NCBI GenBank assembly: GCA_902491575.1
Contig: CABUID010000008.1
Span: forward strand, 1-64,000
DNA from: an uncultured Bacillota bacterium
GTDB taxonomy: Bacteria > Bacillota_I > Bacilli_A > RFN20 > CAG-631
DNA: 64,000 bases
Direction: 5' to 3'
Shown here: one piece after another, positions 52,882 to 62,895 of the stretch
Layout: each line of letters starts with the position of its first letter
How positions within the stretch are numbered: position 1 is the stretch's first letter
The notes under the pieces: model-generated
Databases searched by the model: none
Seen by the model: only the letters and a program-made list of their open reading frames with translations
Told to the model about the DNA's origin: nothing
Translations under genes and position numbers: made by a program

Positions 52882-53449
52882 TTTTATTTCCCTTCATTTC
52901 TTTCATTATTGCTGTAAATGCTTCAGTTAAAATATCACTTATTTCTGCTTCTTCTAAAATAAGTACTTTTGTAGCACACAAACTTGCTATTCCATGTGTA
53001 TAAAATAACATATGGATATATAGTTTTTTTGCTAATGAATATTCAAGTTGATATGTAGTTTGCAAAGTATTTAAAATTTCTTCATAATAATCATCCATTA
53101 AAGATAAAAAGTTTTCCATTGTAGAATTCTTTTTCTCACTCATAAATAAAATTTGAAAAAATTTAGGCTCCTGTTTGGCAAATAAAATATATTGCTTTCC
53201 AACACCTTTAAATGCTAAAGATTCTTTTAATCCTTCTTGTACATATTGACTATAGACTTTTTTTATGTTAATAATAATTTCTTCTTGTAGTTCATTCATA
53301 TTTTTAAAAAAAGTAAAAATAGGAACCACTGAACTCCCTAATTTCTTACTTAATGATCGTGCCGTTAAAGCATCCATTCCTTCAGCTCTTATCAAATCTA
53401 AGGAAGCTTTTATTATTTTCTCTTTTGTATATTTAATTTTTGGTGGCAT
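52874..53449 (-). CDS. TetR-family regulator
   Basis: 191 residues. The helix-turn-helix is MDALTARSLSKKLGSSVVPI followed by FTFF; the SSVVPIF variant is like regulators of the TetR subgroup with a TetR_C_33-like domain. The rest is helical. It leads the operon with the ABC and FtsX genes, and palindromes in its promoter indicate autorepression. Confidence 0.88.
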   Translation of the reverse strand: MPPKIKYTKEKIIKASLDLIRAEGMDALTARSLSKKLGSSVVPIFTFFKNMNELQEEIIINIKKVYSQYVQEGLKESLAFKGVGKQYILFAKQEPKFFQILFMSEKKNSTMENFLSLMDDYYEEILNTLQTTYQLEYSLAKKLYIHMLFYTHGIASLCATKVLILEEAEISDILTEAFTAIMKEMKGNKND

Positions 53450-53473
53450 ACTTTCCTCCAGGTTTAATAACTA

Positions 53474-53516
53474 ATGTTATATAACATATGTTATTTTAAT
53501 AGTCTATTATTGTCAA
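53474..53516 (-). promoter_or_regulatory. TetR operon promoter and operators
   Basis: Overlapping perfect 14-bp palindromes ATGTTATATAACAT (53474-53487) and ATAACATATGTTAT (53481-53494) share one arm. On the minus strand TTGACA (53516-53511) and TAACAT (53493-53488) are 17 bases apart, so the operators cover the -10 and transcription start. Confidence 0.75.
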
Positions 53517-53560
53517 TCATTTTCTTTAAAAAAATCTTATTTGCAACTTATAACATTTAA

Positions 53561-53586
53561 AAAAATTACCAAAAAAGGTAATTTTT
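53561..53586. terminator. Terminator hairpin between tetR promoter and DUF4177 gene
   Basis: AAAAATTACC-AAAAAA-GGTAATTTTT, a 10-bp stem; it serves the small gene on the minus strand. Confidence 0.75.
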
Positions 53587-53668
53587 ATTGCAAAGATGGA
53601 TAAGTTTTCTACATAATTTTTTCTTTGATTACTAACATTATCTACTAAAAATTGATGGTTAGAAAAAA

Positions 53669-53839
53669 TTAATCTTGTTCTTTTTCAAACACAACAGTAC
53701 AAATTGAACCTGAATCAAAATGAAATGAATGAAGTTTCCATCCTTTTAAACTGTATTCATCTAATAATTTTTGAAATTTATCATTAAATCCCTTTTTTGT
53801 ACTCCATGTTATTCCTAATGTTATGCTTTTATATTTCAT
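53669..53839 (-). CDS. DUF4177-like small protein
   Basis: 56 residues from MKYKSITLGITWSTKKG, with GGTGA 5-6 bases upstream. The pattern KLLDEYSLKGWKLHSFHFDS ... VVFEKEQD matches DUF4177, a small alpha/beta family of unknown role (a line of Trp in GWKL and a terminal FE.). Stand-alone gene. Confidence 0.75.
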   Translation of the reverse strand: MKYKSITLGITWSTKKGFNDKFQKLLDEYSLKGWKLHSFHFDSGSICTVVFEKEQD

Positions 53840-53962
53840 ATCTTTCACCAACTTTCATGAATACAATTCTATCATACTAACAATTTTTTTAACTAATTTT
53901 TATTAGTTTTCAGCAACACCAAGATGCAAATGGTTGTTTTAATTTTTCTAATGAATTCAAAT

Positions 53963-54796
53963 TTAAATATCACAAGTATTTCTTTCAAGTAATTGAATTA
54001 AATCAAAGATATAGTTATTAAACTCTTTATCATTGTACTGATTATTTACATTATTTTCTAATAATTCTTGTTCAATTTTTTTGATTGAATCATATAAACC
54101 AATATATATTTTTTTACCCTTAATTAGTAATTTTAGTATTTGCTTAATATTTAAATCATACACATCATAATGAAACAAATCATAGATATCATATTCATTA
54201 TTCTCAACAATTTTGATTTTATCTAATAATTTCTTAGCTAGTTGTTTATCTTCTTCACAAACAACACCATAATATTTTTGAATTAGCTTATTTCTTTTAA
54301 TCTCATAGATTGTACAAAAAAACATAATTAAAACTATGGAAGCAACAAAAATTGAAATAGCAATTATTAAAGATGTATCAAAAGTCTTAGTATTTAATGT
54401 TGTTATGATGAAATAAATGATTATTCCTATAAAAGTTGTTAAAGCAAACCATTTAAATATAGATACTTTTTTTTTAAATCTTTTCATTACTTGTTTTGGA
54501 GAAATACCATCAATCCATAGATTTCCATCAATAACTATAGATTGAGATTGTATAGGATATTCAAAGTCTATGTCTCCTTCAATAGCAAGTATATCCTCAA
54601 AATGAATGAAATTAAAAATATCTTCTATACAATTTAATTTTATAGTATTACCTGATTTTGATAATTCGATATAATCTTTATATGCTACAATAAAAACACT
54701 CTCTTCGTTTTTTAAATTTATAGTTAATTCTGGTTCGTAATTATACATGACTAAACACTTTACATTATTAATAAATAATTCTTTATTATATTTCAT
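53963..54796 (-). CDS. Hypothetical two-TM protein
   Basis: 277 residues. The N-terminal part (1-110) is beta-rich and has no signal peptide; two membrane segments follow (about 116-135 and 145-165), then a helical cytoplasmic domain to the end. Start ATG 54796 with GGAGG upstream. The family is not recognised. Neighbours give no functional hint. The C-terminal helices contain CEEDKQLAKKLLDKIKIVEN, and no catalytic motif is seen. Confidence 0.6.
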   Translation of the reverse strand: MKYNKELFINNVKCLVMYNYEPELTINLKNEESVFIVAYKDYIELSKSGNTIKLNCIEDIFNFIHFEDILAIEGDIDFEYPIQSQSIVIDGNLWIDGISPKQVMKRFKKKVSIFKWFALTTFIGIIIYFIITTLNTKTFDTSLIIAISIFVASIVLIMFFCTIYEIKRNKLIQKYYGVVCEEDKQLAKKLLDKIKIVENNEYDIYDLFHYDVYDLNIKQILKLLIKGKKIYIGLYDSIKKIEQELLENNVNNQYNDKEFNNYIFDLIQLLERNTCDI

Positions 54797-55104
54797 GAAT
54801 ATTCCTCCAAACGTTCAATTAATTCTAATTTGTTCGCTATTTAACCTCTATATTGAATATTATTTCAGTCTTTAAATTAAAAAAATATACACTAAAAATC
54901 TCTTAATTTAAAAATAATCATCTAACATTTAAATTATATCATAAGTTTTTACCATTAAAAAATTTTAATTGTAAATAAAAGAAAAAAAGTATACAAATAA
55001 AATGAACCAAAAAGTTTGATATTTCGATTAAATAATTCCCTATTCTTTACTTTTACATATTCTATTGTTCTCTTTTGTCGCTTTATCTTGTTAATTTTAT
55101 AAAA
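54797..55104. other. Gene-free stretch
   Basis: AT-rich; it holds the upstream region of the two-TM gene. I see no gene, RNA or clear repeat. Confidence 0.6.
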
Positions 55105-55143
55105 AAAAACCCATCTATTTTAACATATAGTCCAATAAATGGG
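55105..55143 (-). terminator. tRNA-His terminator
   Basis: On the minus strand CCCATTTATT pairs with AATAGATGGG (one mismatch) and is followed by eight or more Ts. Confidence 0.65.
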
Positions 55144-55161
55144 GGGTAAGTTCACTTTAAA

Positions 55162-55238
55162 TGGGGCGGATGATGGGGCTCGAACCCACGAATGACCGGT
55201 TCACAGCCGGTTGTGTTAACCTCTTCACCACATCCGCC
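55162..55238 (-). tRNA. tRNA-His (GTG)
   Basis: Cloverleaf on the minus strand with the extra 5' G opposite C73, as expected for tRNA-His. Anticodon stem CCGG/CCGG with loop containing GTG, T arm GGGTTCGAGCCC, encoded CCA. Confidence 0.95.
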
Positions 55239-55377
55239 ATTTTTATTGCTTTTCAGCATTTCTTATTTTACCTTAATTCATTAAAAAAAACAAGTATTAT
55301 TAGTAAATAATGACTTTTTTTTATTTTTACTTTAATAATGTAATACTATTTTTAAAAAACTTTAAAATTAAAAATCA

Positions 55378-56043
55378 TCAAATACTTTCATTTTTTACCC
55401 ATTGAATAGGCTCAATATTATTTTTAAGAAGAAAATCATTTGTTTTTGAAAATGGCTTTGAACCAAAAAATCCATTATAAGCTGACAAAGGAGATGGATG
55501 TGGAGAAGTTATAACCAGATGCTTTGAATTCGTTAAATATTGAGTTTTTGAAATTGCATTTCTTCCCCATAAGATGAAAACCATTGGTCTATCTTGTTGA
55601 TTAAGTAATTTTATACAATTATCCGTAAATATTTCCCATCCGTGATTAGAATGCGAATTAGCCATATGTTCCCTTACTGTTAATGATGTATTTAAGAGTA
55701 AAACTCCTTGCCTTGCAAGATAATCCAGATTCCCATCTTGATTTACTTTTACATGCAAGTCATCTTCCATTTCTTTATAAATATTAATTAAAGATGGTGG
55801 TAATTTCTTACACAAAACGCTAAAAGCAAGTCCATGTGCTTGGTTGATTTCATGATAAGGATCTTGACCAAGTATAACCACTTTTGTTTTTTCTAATGGA
55901 GTGATAGATAAAGCGTGAAAAATATTTTTATATGGAGGAAAACAGCGATAATTTTTGTATTCATCTAATACAAATTCTTTTAACTTAATGTAATATTCTT
56001 TTTTAGATTCTTCTGCAATAAATTCTTTGTAACTTGTAACCAT
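55378..56043 (-). CDS. ung: Uracil-DNA glycosylase (family 1)
   Basis: 221 residues, normal length. Motif A GQDPYH with catalytic Asp61, the Ser/Gly loop LLLNTSLTVREHMANSH, motif FILWGRNA and C-terminal HPSPLSAYNGFFGSKPFS with the active-site His and minor-groove loop. It excises uracil from DNA in base excision repair. Single gene on the minus strand. Confidence 0.96.
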   Translation of the reverse strand: MVTSYKEFIAEESKKEYYIKLKEFVLDEYKNYRCFPPYKNIFHALSITPLEKTKVVILGQDPYHEINQAHGLAFSVLCKKLPPSLINIYKEMEDDLHVKVNQDGNLDYLARQGVLLLNTSLTVREHMANSHSNHGWEIFTDNCIKLLNQQDRPMVFILWGRNAISKTQYLTNSKHLVITSPHPSPLSAYNGFFGSKPFSKTNDFLLKNNIEPIQWVKNESI

Positions 56044-56767
56044 ATCTTTCTTACTACCAACCTTTTATAGAATTGTTTAATACATTTATTAATATCATGT
56101 ATTCTTAATATATTTTTATTTTAACACTTTTTACTTGTTTTGCAATAATCTCATTATTATCTTTAGATAATTTTGTATTAAATTACTATACTTAAGAGAT
56201 AATAAATCGACTGTTTTATTCCCTCTTATTTTTAATTTTCTTCCATCTCATTGGATTTTTTCTTTTTTTGTCTCGCATCATATAACTTAACATTTACGAA
56301 TATTTTCCTGATTATCCAATGTAGAAAGATTCTTGATTCTCTAGATAAGTTCTACAAGAAAAATACAAGTATTTAAATCATATGGAATTCTTAGTTTGTT
56401 ATATGTTATACTAGTCATGTAGCTTTAATCCTTCTTGATTGAGTTTAGTCGCTTACATTACAATAAATTGAAAACACTTTTTTAATTTATTTAGCTAAAC
56501 TTAAAAAATAATATATAAGCAGTCATTCATTTTTGATATCATAGATGATTTTATACTTATGAATTTAAGAAAAGTTGACAAAAAAAATACATCATTTTAA
56601 ATCAACAATATTTAAGTAGAAACAGTGTGGCAAGTTATATAATCGATTGAATTATAACGATTGCTAATATTTACGTGAAGCTAGTAAAAAGTCATTAATT
56701 ATTCGGACAAATCAATTATTTAATCTTAAATGCTAGTACAAAGATATAACAAAAAAGGGAGAAATTT
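56044..56767. other. Gene-free stretch upstream of the ABC-2 operon
   Basis: 724 bases with no supported gene in either direction; short frames have many stops. A TTGACA (56575) with TAAATC 17 bases on is a weak candidate promoter for the ABC operon, far from its start at 56768. AAAGGGAG precedes that start. Confidence 0.5.
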
Positions 56768-57445
56768 ATGATTAAACTCAATAACATTTCAAAAAAATAT
56801 GGAACAAAAAAAATATTAAATAACATTCATACTTCATTTGATAAAGGGCATTGCTATGGCTTATTAGGGCTAAATGGTGCTGGTAAATCAACCTTAATGA
56901 AAATCATTTGTAATGTTATAACCAATTATGATGGTACTGTAGAATTTTCGGATATATCGGAGAAAAATATTGGATTTATGTTGGAAGGACCAAGCTTTTA
57001 CAATGAATTAACTGGTAAACAAAATCTAGAAGTACTTTCCATATTATTTTCAAACATAAAAAGAAATAGAGTTGAAGATGTTTTGAATTTAGTTGGGTTA
57101 GAAAAAAATAAAAATGTTAAATATAAAAATTATTCATTAGGAATGAAACAACGGTTGTATTTTGCATATGCAATCATTAACGAGCCAAAGGTTTTAATAT
57201 TAGACGAACCTTTTAATGGTATTGATCCCATTACCTCACATTTGTTTAAAAGACTTATAAAAGATTTTATAAATAATGATTGTATTGTTCTTATTTCAAG
57301 CCATGTAATAAATGATCTAAAAGAAATTTGTGATCATGTCATAATGATTAATGACGGAATGATTGTATATGACGATAAAATTAATAGTAACGATGATATT
57401 GAGTCTTTATTTGTTTCTTTGGTAGGAAATAGCGATGAACAATAA
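56768..57445 (+). CDS. ABC-2 type exporter ATP-binding protein
   Basis: 225 residues: Walker A GLNGAGKST, signature NYSLGMKQRLYFAYAI (LSGGQ changed to YSLGM, as usual in BcrA-type ATPases), Walker B VLILDEPFNGIDP and an H-loop SSH. Similar to bacitracin- and lantibiotic-resistance or -immunity ATPases. It ends overlapping the first permease gene by 11 bases. Confidence 0.9.
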   Translation: MIKLNNISKKYGTKKILNNIHTSFDKGHCYGLLGLNGAGKSTLMKIICNVITNYDGTVEFSDISEKNIGFMLEGPSFYNELTGKQNLEVLSILFSNIKRNRVEDVLNLVGLEKNKNVKYKNYSLGMKQRLYFAYAIINEPKVLILDEPFNGIDPITSHLFKRLIKDFINNDCIVLISSHVINDLKEICDHVIMINDGMIVYDDKINSNDDIESLFVSLVGNSDEQ

Positions 57446-58442
57446 TATTAATCAAATTTTTCATTTTGAAAAAAGAAAACTATTGATCAATAAACCATTA
57501 AGTATTTCATTTATTTGTGTCTTGTTACTAACAATACTAATAGCCATTTTTTCTTATTTACTGCATGAAACAAACATAGCCAATGAAGTTAACAATTTAC
57601 AAAAAGAGCAAATTTTATCTTCTTATAATGAAGAAATTCTTGAATTAAATCAATTATTAAATTCACCATTCATTATAGATGGTGAAAAGAAAATATACAT
57701 AGACAGAATAAATAAATTAGAATTTTATTTAAGTAATAACATTATCGAAAATGAATGTATAGAATATGAATCAAATAGTTTCTTTAAAAATAGTAATTCT
57801 TTATGTACGAGTTATATGTTTTTTGTATTTACTGCAATGTATATTCCATTAATTCTAATTTCGTTATGGATATCCATTTATATCTTCAATGATGTTTCAA
57901 ATGGGATGATAAAAAATATTGTAGCAAGTGGTATTGAAAAAAAATATATTTACAAAGGGAAACTAATATTTCAATTATTTCTTAATCTAATCATCGTTTC
58001 TATTGTTTTTGTTATAACGTTTTTAATTGGTGTCTTTGAAATTGATACAAATTTGATACTTAAAATAAAAGAAAACTATTTTTTGATAAATGCTTGTATC
58101 TTTTATATTATACAAATTATTGGTGAATTTATGGTTTTATGTGTTTGCTCAATATTCTTTGATTTACTAATCATTTTATTTAAAAATATTTTATATTCAG
58201 TTTCATTTATCGTAGCATTAATGTGTTTTGGATTTGTATTCAGCTTATTTATTCAAAAATATATAGATATCCATTCACTGACTGGGATTTATTCGGTTGA
58301 TCAATTTTTACCAATAATAAATATTAAATATTATTTTGAATACATACAACCATTTAGTATAGTAATATTTATGACTTATATCATTTTATCCATATTAGCA
58401 TTAAAATTAAACGAATTTTTATTTCAAAAAAGTTTTTCATAA
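57435..58442 (+). CDS. ABC-2 type permease 1
   Basis: 335 residues, about six membrane segments with a long outside loop (about 45-125) between segments 1 and 2, as in ABC-2 permeases of the lantibiotic-immunity type. Motif NDVSNGMIKNIVASGIEKKY follows the second segment. It overlaps the ATPase gene and precedes permease 2 by 13 bases, so the transporter is an ATPase plus two different permeases. Substrate unknown. Confidence 0.78.
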   Translation: MNNNINQIFHFEKRKLLINKPLSISFICVLLLTILIAIFSYLLHETNIANEVNNLQKEQILSSYNEEILELNQLLNSPFIIDGEKKIYIDRINKLEFYLSNNIIENECIEYESNSFFKNSNSLCTSYMFFVFTAMYIPLILISLWISIYIFNDVSNGMIKNIVASGIEKKYIYKGKLIFQLFLNLIIVSIVFVITFLIGVFEIDTNLILKIKENYFLINACIFYIIQIIGEFMVLCVCSIFFDLLIILFKNILYSVSFIVALMCFGFVFSLFIQKYIDIHSLTGIYSVDQFLPIINIKYYFEYIQPFSIVIFMTYIILSILALKLNEFLFQKSFS

Positions 58443-58455
58443 GGAGTAATTTATT

Positions 58456-59469
58456 ATGTTAATAAAAGCACTGCATTTTGAATTCAAAAGAATATTATGT
58501 AACAAAAAAAATATATTCTATTTTCTTTTAATTGTTCTATTATTTTCTTTATTTTGTTTTTTGTATAAAAATATAATATCTTTGACAAACTACGCAATTG
58601 ATTATGATCAATTACGGGAAAGTAATATTATAATGAGAGATGATTATAAATTTCAATATGAAATTGCCTATGGATTAATTGATAGACCTGAAAATATTGT
58701 ACTACCTCCAAATATTTTTTCTATGAAAGAAGAACTTAAATATCAGTTTTTAAAGTATGATTATTTTGTCAATACAAACACTTCTGTTTTTAATTATATA
58801 AATTTAAATAATCCATTAAGTTCTGGACCTGGATTAGAAGGAGGAGTTTTTATTTATCAAATGGCTACAGTATTACCCATATTTTTATTTTTGATTTCCA
58901 TTTTTATATCCAATTTTTATATTTTTAAAGATGCAGATTCTAAAAACAAATTATTTGTACAAGGAAATGTCTCCCTTAAAAGTATCTATTTTGCAAAATT
59001 AATTTTAGCTCTTATGTTTGTTTTATTCATTTCATTCATTTATTGTATTGTTGTTTTATTGTGTGTTGGTAAAGAAAATTATTATATTTTAGTTATAAAT
59101 GATGTTGCTAACAAAATGAATATAAAAAATTTTTTATTCATAAAATTAATAATTTCTTTATCCAATAGTTTATTATTAATTTCAGTTTGTTCAACATTAT
59201 ATTATTTTGTGAAAAAGCCATTATATAATTCTCTTATTTCATTTTCTATTTTAGCTATCAACTATATTGTATATTTTTTTAGTATAAATTTTGTTGGAAA
59301 TGATAGAAAAGCTGAAATTATAAAAGTATATTTTCCATTTGTTAATTCGCACTTATTCGATTATACACTAAGTGATAAACGTTTATGGGGAATAATCATT
59401 TTCAATACAATCATAATGGTATTAATGATTTTTATATATAATAGAAATTTGAAAATAAAATATAATTAA
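58456..59469 (+). CDS. ABC-2 type permease 2
   Basis: 337 residues with the same layout as permease 1: one segment (about 18-38), a large outside loop, then five segments; KDADSKNKLFVQGNVSLKSI stands where permease 1 has the NGMIKN-IVASG motif. AAGGAG site upstream. Last gene of the operon; a terminator follows. Confidence 0.76.
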   Translation: MLIKALHFEFKRILCNKKNIFYFLLIVLLFSLFCFLYKNIISLTNYAIDYDQLRESNIIMRDDYKFQYEIAYGLIDRPENIVLPPNIFSMKEELKYQFLKYDYFVNTNTSVFNYINLNNPLSSGPGLEGGVFIYQMATVLPIFLFLISIFISNFYIFKDADSKNKLFVQGNVSLKSIYFAKLILALMFVLFISFIYCIVVLLCVGKENYYILVINDVANKMNIKNFLFIKLIISLSNSLLLISVCSTLYYFVKKPLYNSLISFSILAINYIVYFFSINFVGNDRKAEIIKVYFPFVNSHLFDYTLSDKRLWGIIIFNTIIMVLMIFIYNRNLKIKYN

Positions 59470-59526
59470 AACATTATTGGTAAGTTAATAGTCCTAACTA
59501 AATTTAAAACGGATGATGTTGAAATG

Positions 59527-59550
59527 AATCAAACTCATTTTGATTTTTTT
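59527..59550 (+). terminator. Terminator of the ABC-2 operon
   Basis: AATCAAA-CTCAT-TTTGATT followed by Ts, 58 bases after the stop. Confidence 0.7.
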
Positions 59551-59683
59551 ATAATTGAAGTATATTCAAATACATTAGTTGAAGCAATTAACAATGTTAC
59601 GAGATTTATGATATTTATGAAGTGCTCAAACTTATACTTTTATTATCAATAATTATCCATTTTCTTTTTATTAAAAAAGTAAA

Positions 59684-59726
59684 AAAATAGCCCTTCAATT
59701 AGGGCTTATAAGGCTGAATAGCCTTT
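59684..59726 (-). terminator. tRNA-Val terminator hairpins
   Basis: On the minus strand AAGGCT-ATTC-AGCCTT, then AGCCCT-AATTGA-AGGGCT with ATTTTTTT after it. Confidence 0.8.
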
Positions 59727-59740
59727 TCATATGCTTTACA

Positions 59741-59816
59741 TGGTGGAATCAAAGGGACTCGAACCCATGACAACCTGCACGTCAAGCAGGTGCTCTGCCA
59801 GCTGAGCTATGATTCC
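59741..59816 (-). tRNA. tRNA-Val (GAC)
   Basis: A 76-base cloverleaf on the minus strand: acceptor GGAATCA/TGATTCC, anticodon stem CCTGC/GCAGG with loop TTGACGT (anticodon GAC), T arm GGGTTCGAGTCCC, encoded CCA. Confidence 0.93.
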
Positions 59817-59969
59817 ATTTTTTATATTATAGCATATTTTCTTTCATTAGTATACTTTTCTTAAATTTATTTATTCATACCAAAAAAAGAAACCATTTTA
59901 CATATGATTTCTTTTTACTTATTTTCTATAACGGCATTTTTTAAATAAACAAAGATTTAATTTTATTTT

Positions 59970-60944
59970 TTAGTTTTGTATTTTGATTTGCTCCTTTTTA
60001 ATTAACGAATAACAAATCAGTTGAGAACCATCTAAATTTTCATTATGCATATTAATAGCAGTAATCTGATGATTTTCATAAGTCGTATAATAATATATTC
60101 CCTGGTCTGTATTACAACAAGAAGAGTAAAGGGTTATTTCATAATTTTCATCACCTAAATCACAACACCCTTTGGGTTGTTCAACAGAATTTAAAATATG
60201 AAAAAACTGATTCACGCTTTCTTGTTCATTGCATTCTGAAATGGAGTTTATTTTTACAAAGGAAGAACGAATAAATCTCGATTGAGATGAAAAATCTCCT
60301 GGTAATCCTATTGCTCCCATTCCTAAACTATATTGATTTAAATCTAATTTTTTTGAAAAATTATTTTTTGGTGGTTTTGCTGATAAATTCATATAGTTAT
60401 TTAAAGAAAATAACTGAAAATCAAAAGGAGGATTATTTGTTAAAACTCCAATTGGATTGTCATATATCTTAATTCCATCTCTCATTGATTCGACCACAAC
60501 TGCTTTATTTTTATCTGCTACCATCCAATGTAATTTTGCAATGGGTAATTTATCATTAAAAGGAGCATTTAAAAAATTCATTTTTTGAATCAATTCAATA
60601 GCTTCATTTACTGAAGTACATTGACATAAAATCCATTGAATAAACTCGTATTGTGTTATATTTATTTTATCTTTATTCTTTTGCTGGTAAAAAGCATTAT
60701 CAACAAAATTTAATCCTGCCATAGCTAATCCTTTTTCATTTATGGCATCATAATATAGAGGATAATTATCTTCTACGTGCGCCATTCCAATAATTGCAAA
60801 ATGGGAAGTAATAGTTTCTATTTCTTTGAAATGAAAAGGATAATTTCTTGGTGTTATCACTACTTGCTCGTTGTAAGAACAAGAATTATCTAAAGTTCTT
60901 CCAAAATAAAAATGATTTGTTTTATAAGTAATAGCTGTACACAT
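59970..60944 (-). CDS. bsh: Bile salt hydrolase / choloylglycine hydrolase family (Ntn) enzyme
   Basis: 324 residues starting MCTAITYKTNHFYFGRTLD: Cys2 is the N-terminal nucleophile exposed when Met is removed, with Arg16 and Asp19 next. Further family residues: VLTNNPPFDFQ (Asn), GMGAIGLPGDFSSQSRFIRS (Arg) and YYTTYENHQI. It hydrolyses amide-linked bile salts or related N-acyl compounds such as penicillin V; the two activities cannot be separated safely by sequence. AAAGGAG precedes the start. No signal peptide, so cytoplasmic. Confidence 0.9.
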   Translation of the reverse strand: MCTAITYKTNHFYFGRTLDNSCSYNEQVVITPRNYPFHFKEIETITSHFAIIGMAHVEDNYPLYYDAINEKGLAMAGLNFVDNAFYQQKNKDKINITQYEFIQWILCQCTSVNEAIELIQKMNFLNAPFNDKLPIAKLHWMVADKNKAVVVESMRDGIKIYDNPIGVLTNNPPFDFQLFSLNNYMNLSAKPPKNNFSKKLDLNQYSLGMGAIGLPGDFSSQSRFIRSSFVKINSISECNEQESVNQFFHILNSVEQPKGCCDLGDENYEITLYSSCCNTDQGIYYYTTYENHQITAINMHNENLDGSQLICYSLIKKEQIKIQN

Positions 60945-61079
60945 ATTAAAGGCTCCTTTTCATCTAAAATAAATTTTTTCATAATAAAATTTCTATGATT
61001 ATTGTTCCCTCTTTTTTATTTTGTAAACTTAAAAAAATAAAGATAGAATTCTTGTTAATGATTACAAATTTAAATTCTA

Positions 61080-62024
61080 TCAAATTAAACCTATTACTTT
61101 ATTGATCTCTTCTGCTAATAATTGCTTAAAAAATGAATTTATCGGAGATTTTTCAATTGCATTTTTTCCTATAATCCATTCATACGTAGTAGGTATATTT
61201 TGGGGTAAAAGCATATATAAGTTTTCACTTTCACGTACAGTGTATTTTGTGCAATATACCATATAAACCATGTTTTTAACAATATAAAGAAAATCATCTA
61301 TATGTTTTTCTTTCAATTTTTGTAAATTATTTGTTTTTTCGCCAACGATTACTGGTGTGCAAAAATCATGCATCATAACTTTATTTCGGATTTCAAGAAT
61401 AGATAATGGTCTATTATTTTCATCTACCCAATACTCATTATTGGTTATATCTACCATGATCCATTTATTTAAAGTACAATCCCAAATTTCATTAACAACA
61501 TGACAATCATTATCATAATAAGAATAAGGATTAATCCAAACTTTTCGAGCATTGATACCTATTGATAAACACATTTCATTAAGAATCTGCGCTTTATTTC
61601 TACAATTTATACCATGATTTTTATTATCTAAACTATATTCTAATAAGTCTAATGCGCTGATTAAAATATGATTATCGTAATCACTTTTGTGTGTTAAGCG
61701 TGAAGCATATTCATTCATTAAACGTATAGTTTTTTCAAATTCCGTTCCATTTTTTGCTATATTTTCCAATTTATATTTACTCTTTAATAACTCATAATTT
61801 TCATGTGAAAAATCATATTGAATTTCATATTCTTCTCCATCATGAAATTCTAAATTATTTCGGAGAATACCCGATTCCATATTATAAATTTCTTCTATAT
61901 TTTGCAAATAACTAACTCCTTGTATATAACAAATACCAAAATAAATATTCACACTTATACTAAGAAGTAAAAGAATACTACTCATAATTAAAAACATTCT
62001 ATATATTTTTCTTTGCTTTTTCAT
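61080..62024 (-). CDS. Membrane-anchored transglutaminase-like protein
   Basis: 314 residues from MKKQRKIYRMFLIMSSI (AAAGGAG upstream). One N-terminal transmembrane anchor (about 9-30), then an extracytoplasmic domain with the transglutaminase-like triad: Cys141 in HGINCRNKAQ, His175 in NDCHVVNEIWD and Asp192 in MVDITNNEYW. Such proteins act as peptidases or cross-linking enzymes at the cell surface. Monocistronic. The exact reaction is unknown. Confidence 0.8.
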   Translation of the reverse strand: MKKQRKIYRMFLIMSSILLLLSISVNIYFGICYIQGVSYLQNIEEIYNMESGILRNNLEFHDGEEYEIQYDFSHENYELLKSKYKLENIAKNGTEFEKTIRLMNEYASRLTHKSDYDNHILISALDLLEYSLDNKNHGINCRNKAQILNEMCLSIGINARKVWINPYSYYDNDCHVVNEIWDCTLNKWIMVDITNNEYWVDENNRPLSILEIRNKVMMHDFCTPVIVGEKTNNLQKLKEKHIDDFLYIVKNMVYMVYCTKYTVRESENLYMLLPQNIPTTYEWIIGKNAIEKSPINSFFKQLLAEEINKVIGLI

Positions 62025-62066
62025 TACATTTTTCTCCTTTGTTTTTGTCATTTTGTGAAAATTCAA

Positions 62067-62690
62067 AAATCGCTTTTCTATTAAACAACTTTTAACATTT
62101 TATAATGAAATTAAATTCATTAAATCCAGCTAAAACATTAAAAATTATGCTACTTAAAAATTAAAAATAAAAGTTTAATATTTATAAGCCGCTTTTATAA
62201 ATTCACTCCTTAAAAATAGTTAAACATAATTTATTATACTTAAAATTGTTTTTGAGTCAATAAAACAAAATGAATCTATAAATTCATTGATTTTTACTTT
62301 TCTTAACTACTTCTTTTTCCTTCCTAATGAAGTATTTTGATTACAAATTTTCAAGGGATTTTAATCTATCTTCCATACTACTAAAAATTTCAACACTATT
62401 TTAGAAGAACAAAATTGAAAAAAGTTAAAAGTTTGCTTTGAACGCAAGAAAAAGTGAAACCACCTATTAAGGAAACCAAAATTGCATGAAGAACTTATAT
62501 TTTTTATCATTTTTTCTTTCTTATAAAAGTTTAAAGATCTTCATCATATTTTTTATTATATAAATTTATAAAAATATAATACATTACTTCTTTTAGAAAT
62601 TTTGCAACAATAATATCTTTTATATTATCTATTTTAACTGACTCATTTAGATCTTTGTTTTTTCTGCAAACGGGCTGTAAAAAATAGTTT
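62067..62690. other. Mostly gene-free stretch with a short coding-like remnant
   Basis: No intact gene. On the minus strand 62698-62531 an open frame of about 56 codons reads KNKDLNESVKIDNIKDIIVA then KFLKEVMYYIFINLYNKKYD with no start site; it may be the tail of a lost gene. Confidence 0.4.
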
Positions 62691-62691
62691 T

Positions 62692-62835
62692 CCGCTTTTT
62701 AATGAATTTAACAACTTATTAGTACTTAAAAGAAAGATTGATGATTATATTTTCTTTTATAATAACTTCGGATTGCAAAGTAAACTAAAAGGAATGTCAC
62801 CTGTTAAACATAGATGTCATTCCTATTTTAGTTTT
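62692..62835 (+). pseudogene. IS3-family orfB C-terminal remnant
   Basis: LLVLKRKIDDYIFFYNNFGL, then QSKLKGMSPVKHRCHSYF. The (I/Y)-YNN-LQSKLKGMSP ending is the usual IS3 transposase C-terminus. It is not the same element as the 6278/14787 copies (KGMTPNEVRYHAN there). Confidence 0.75.
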
Positions 62836-62895
62836 CTAGCAATATTATCATAGTTCTGCCACCACTATAATTTATAATATCTATAGAAACGTCTC

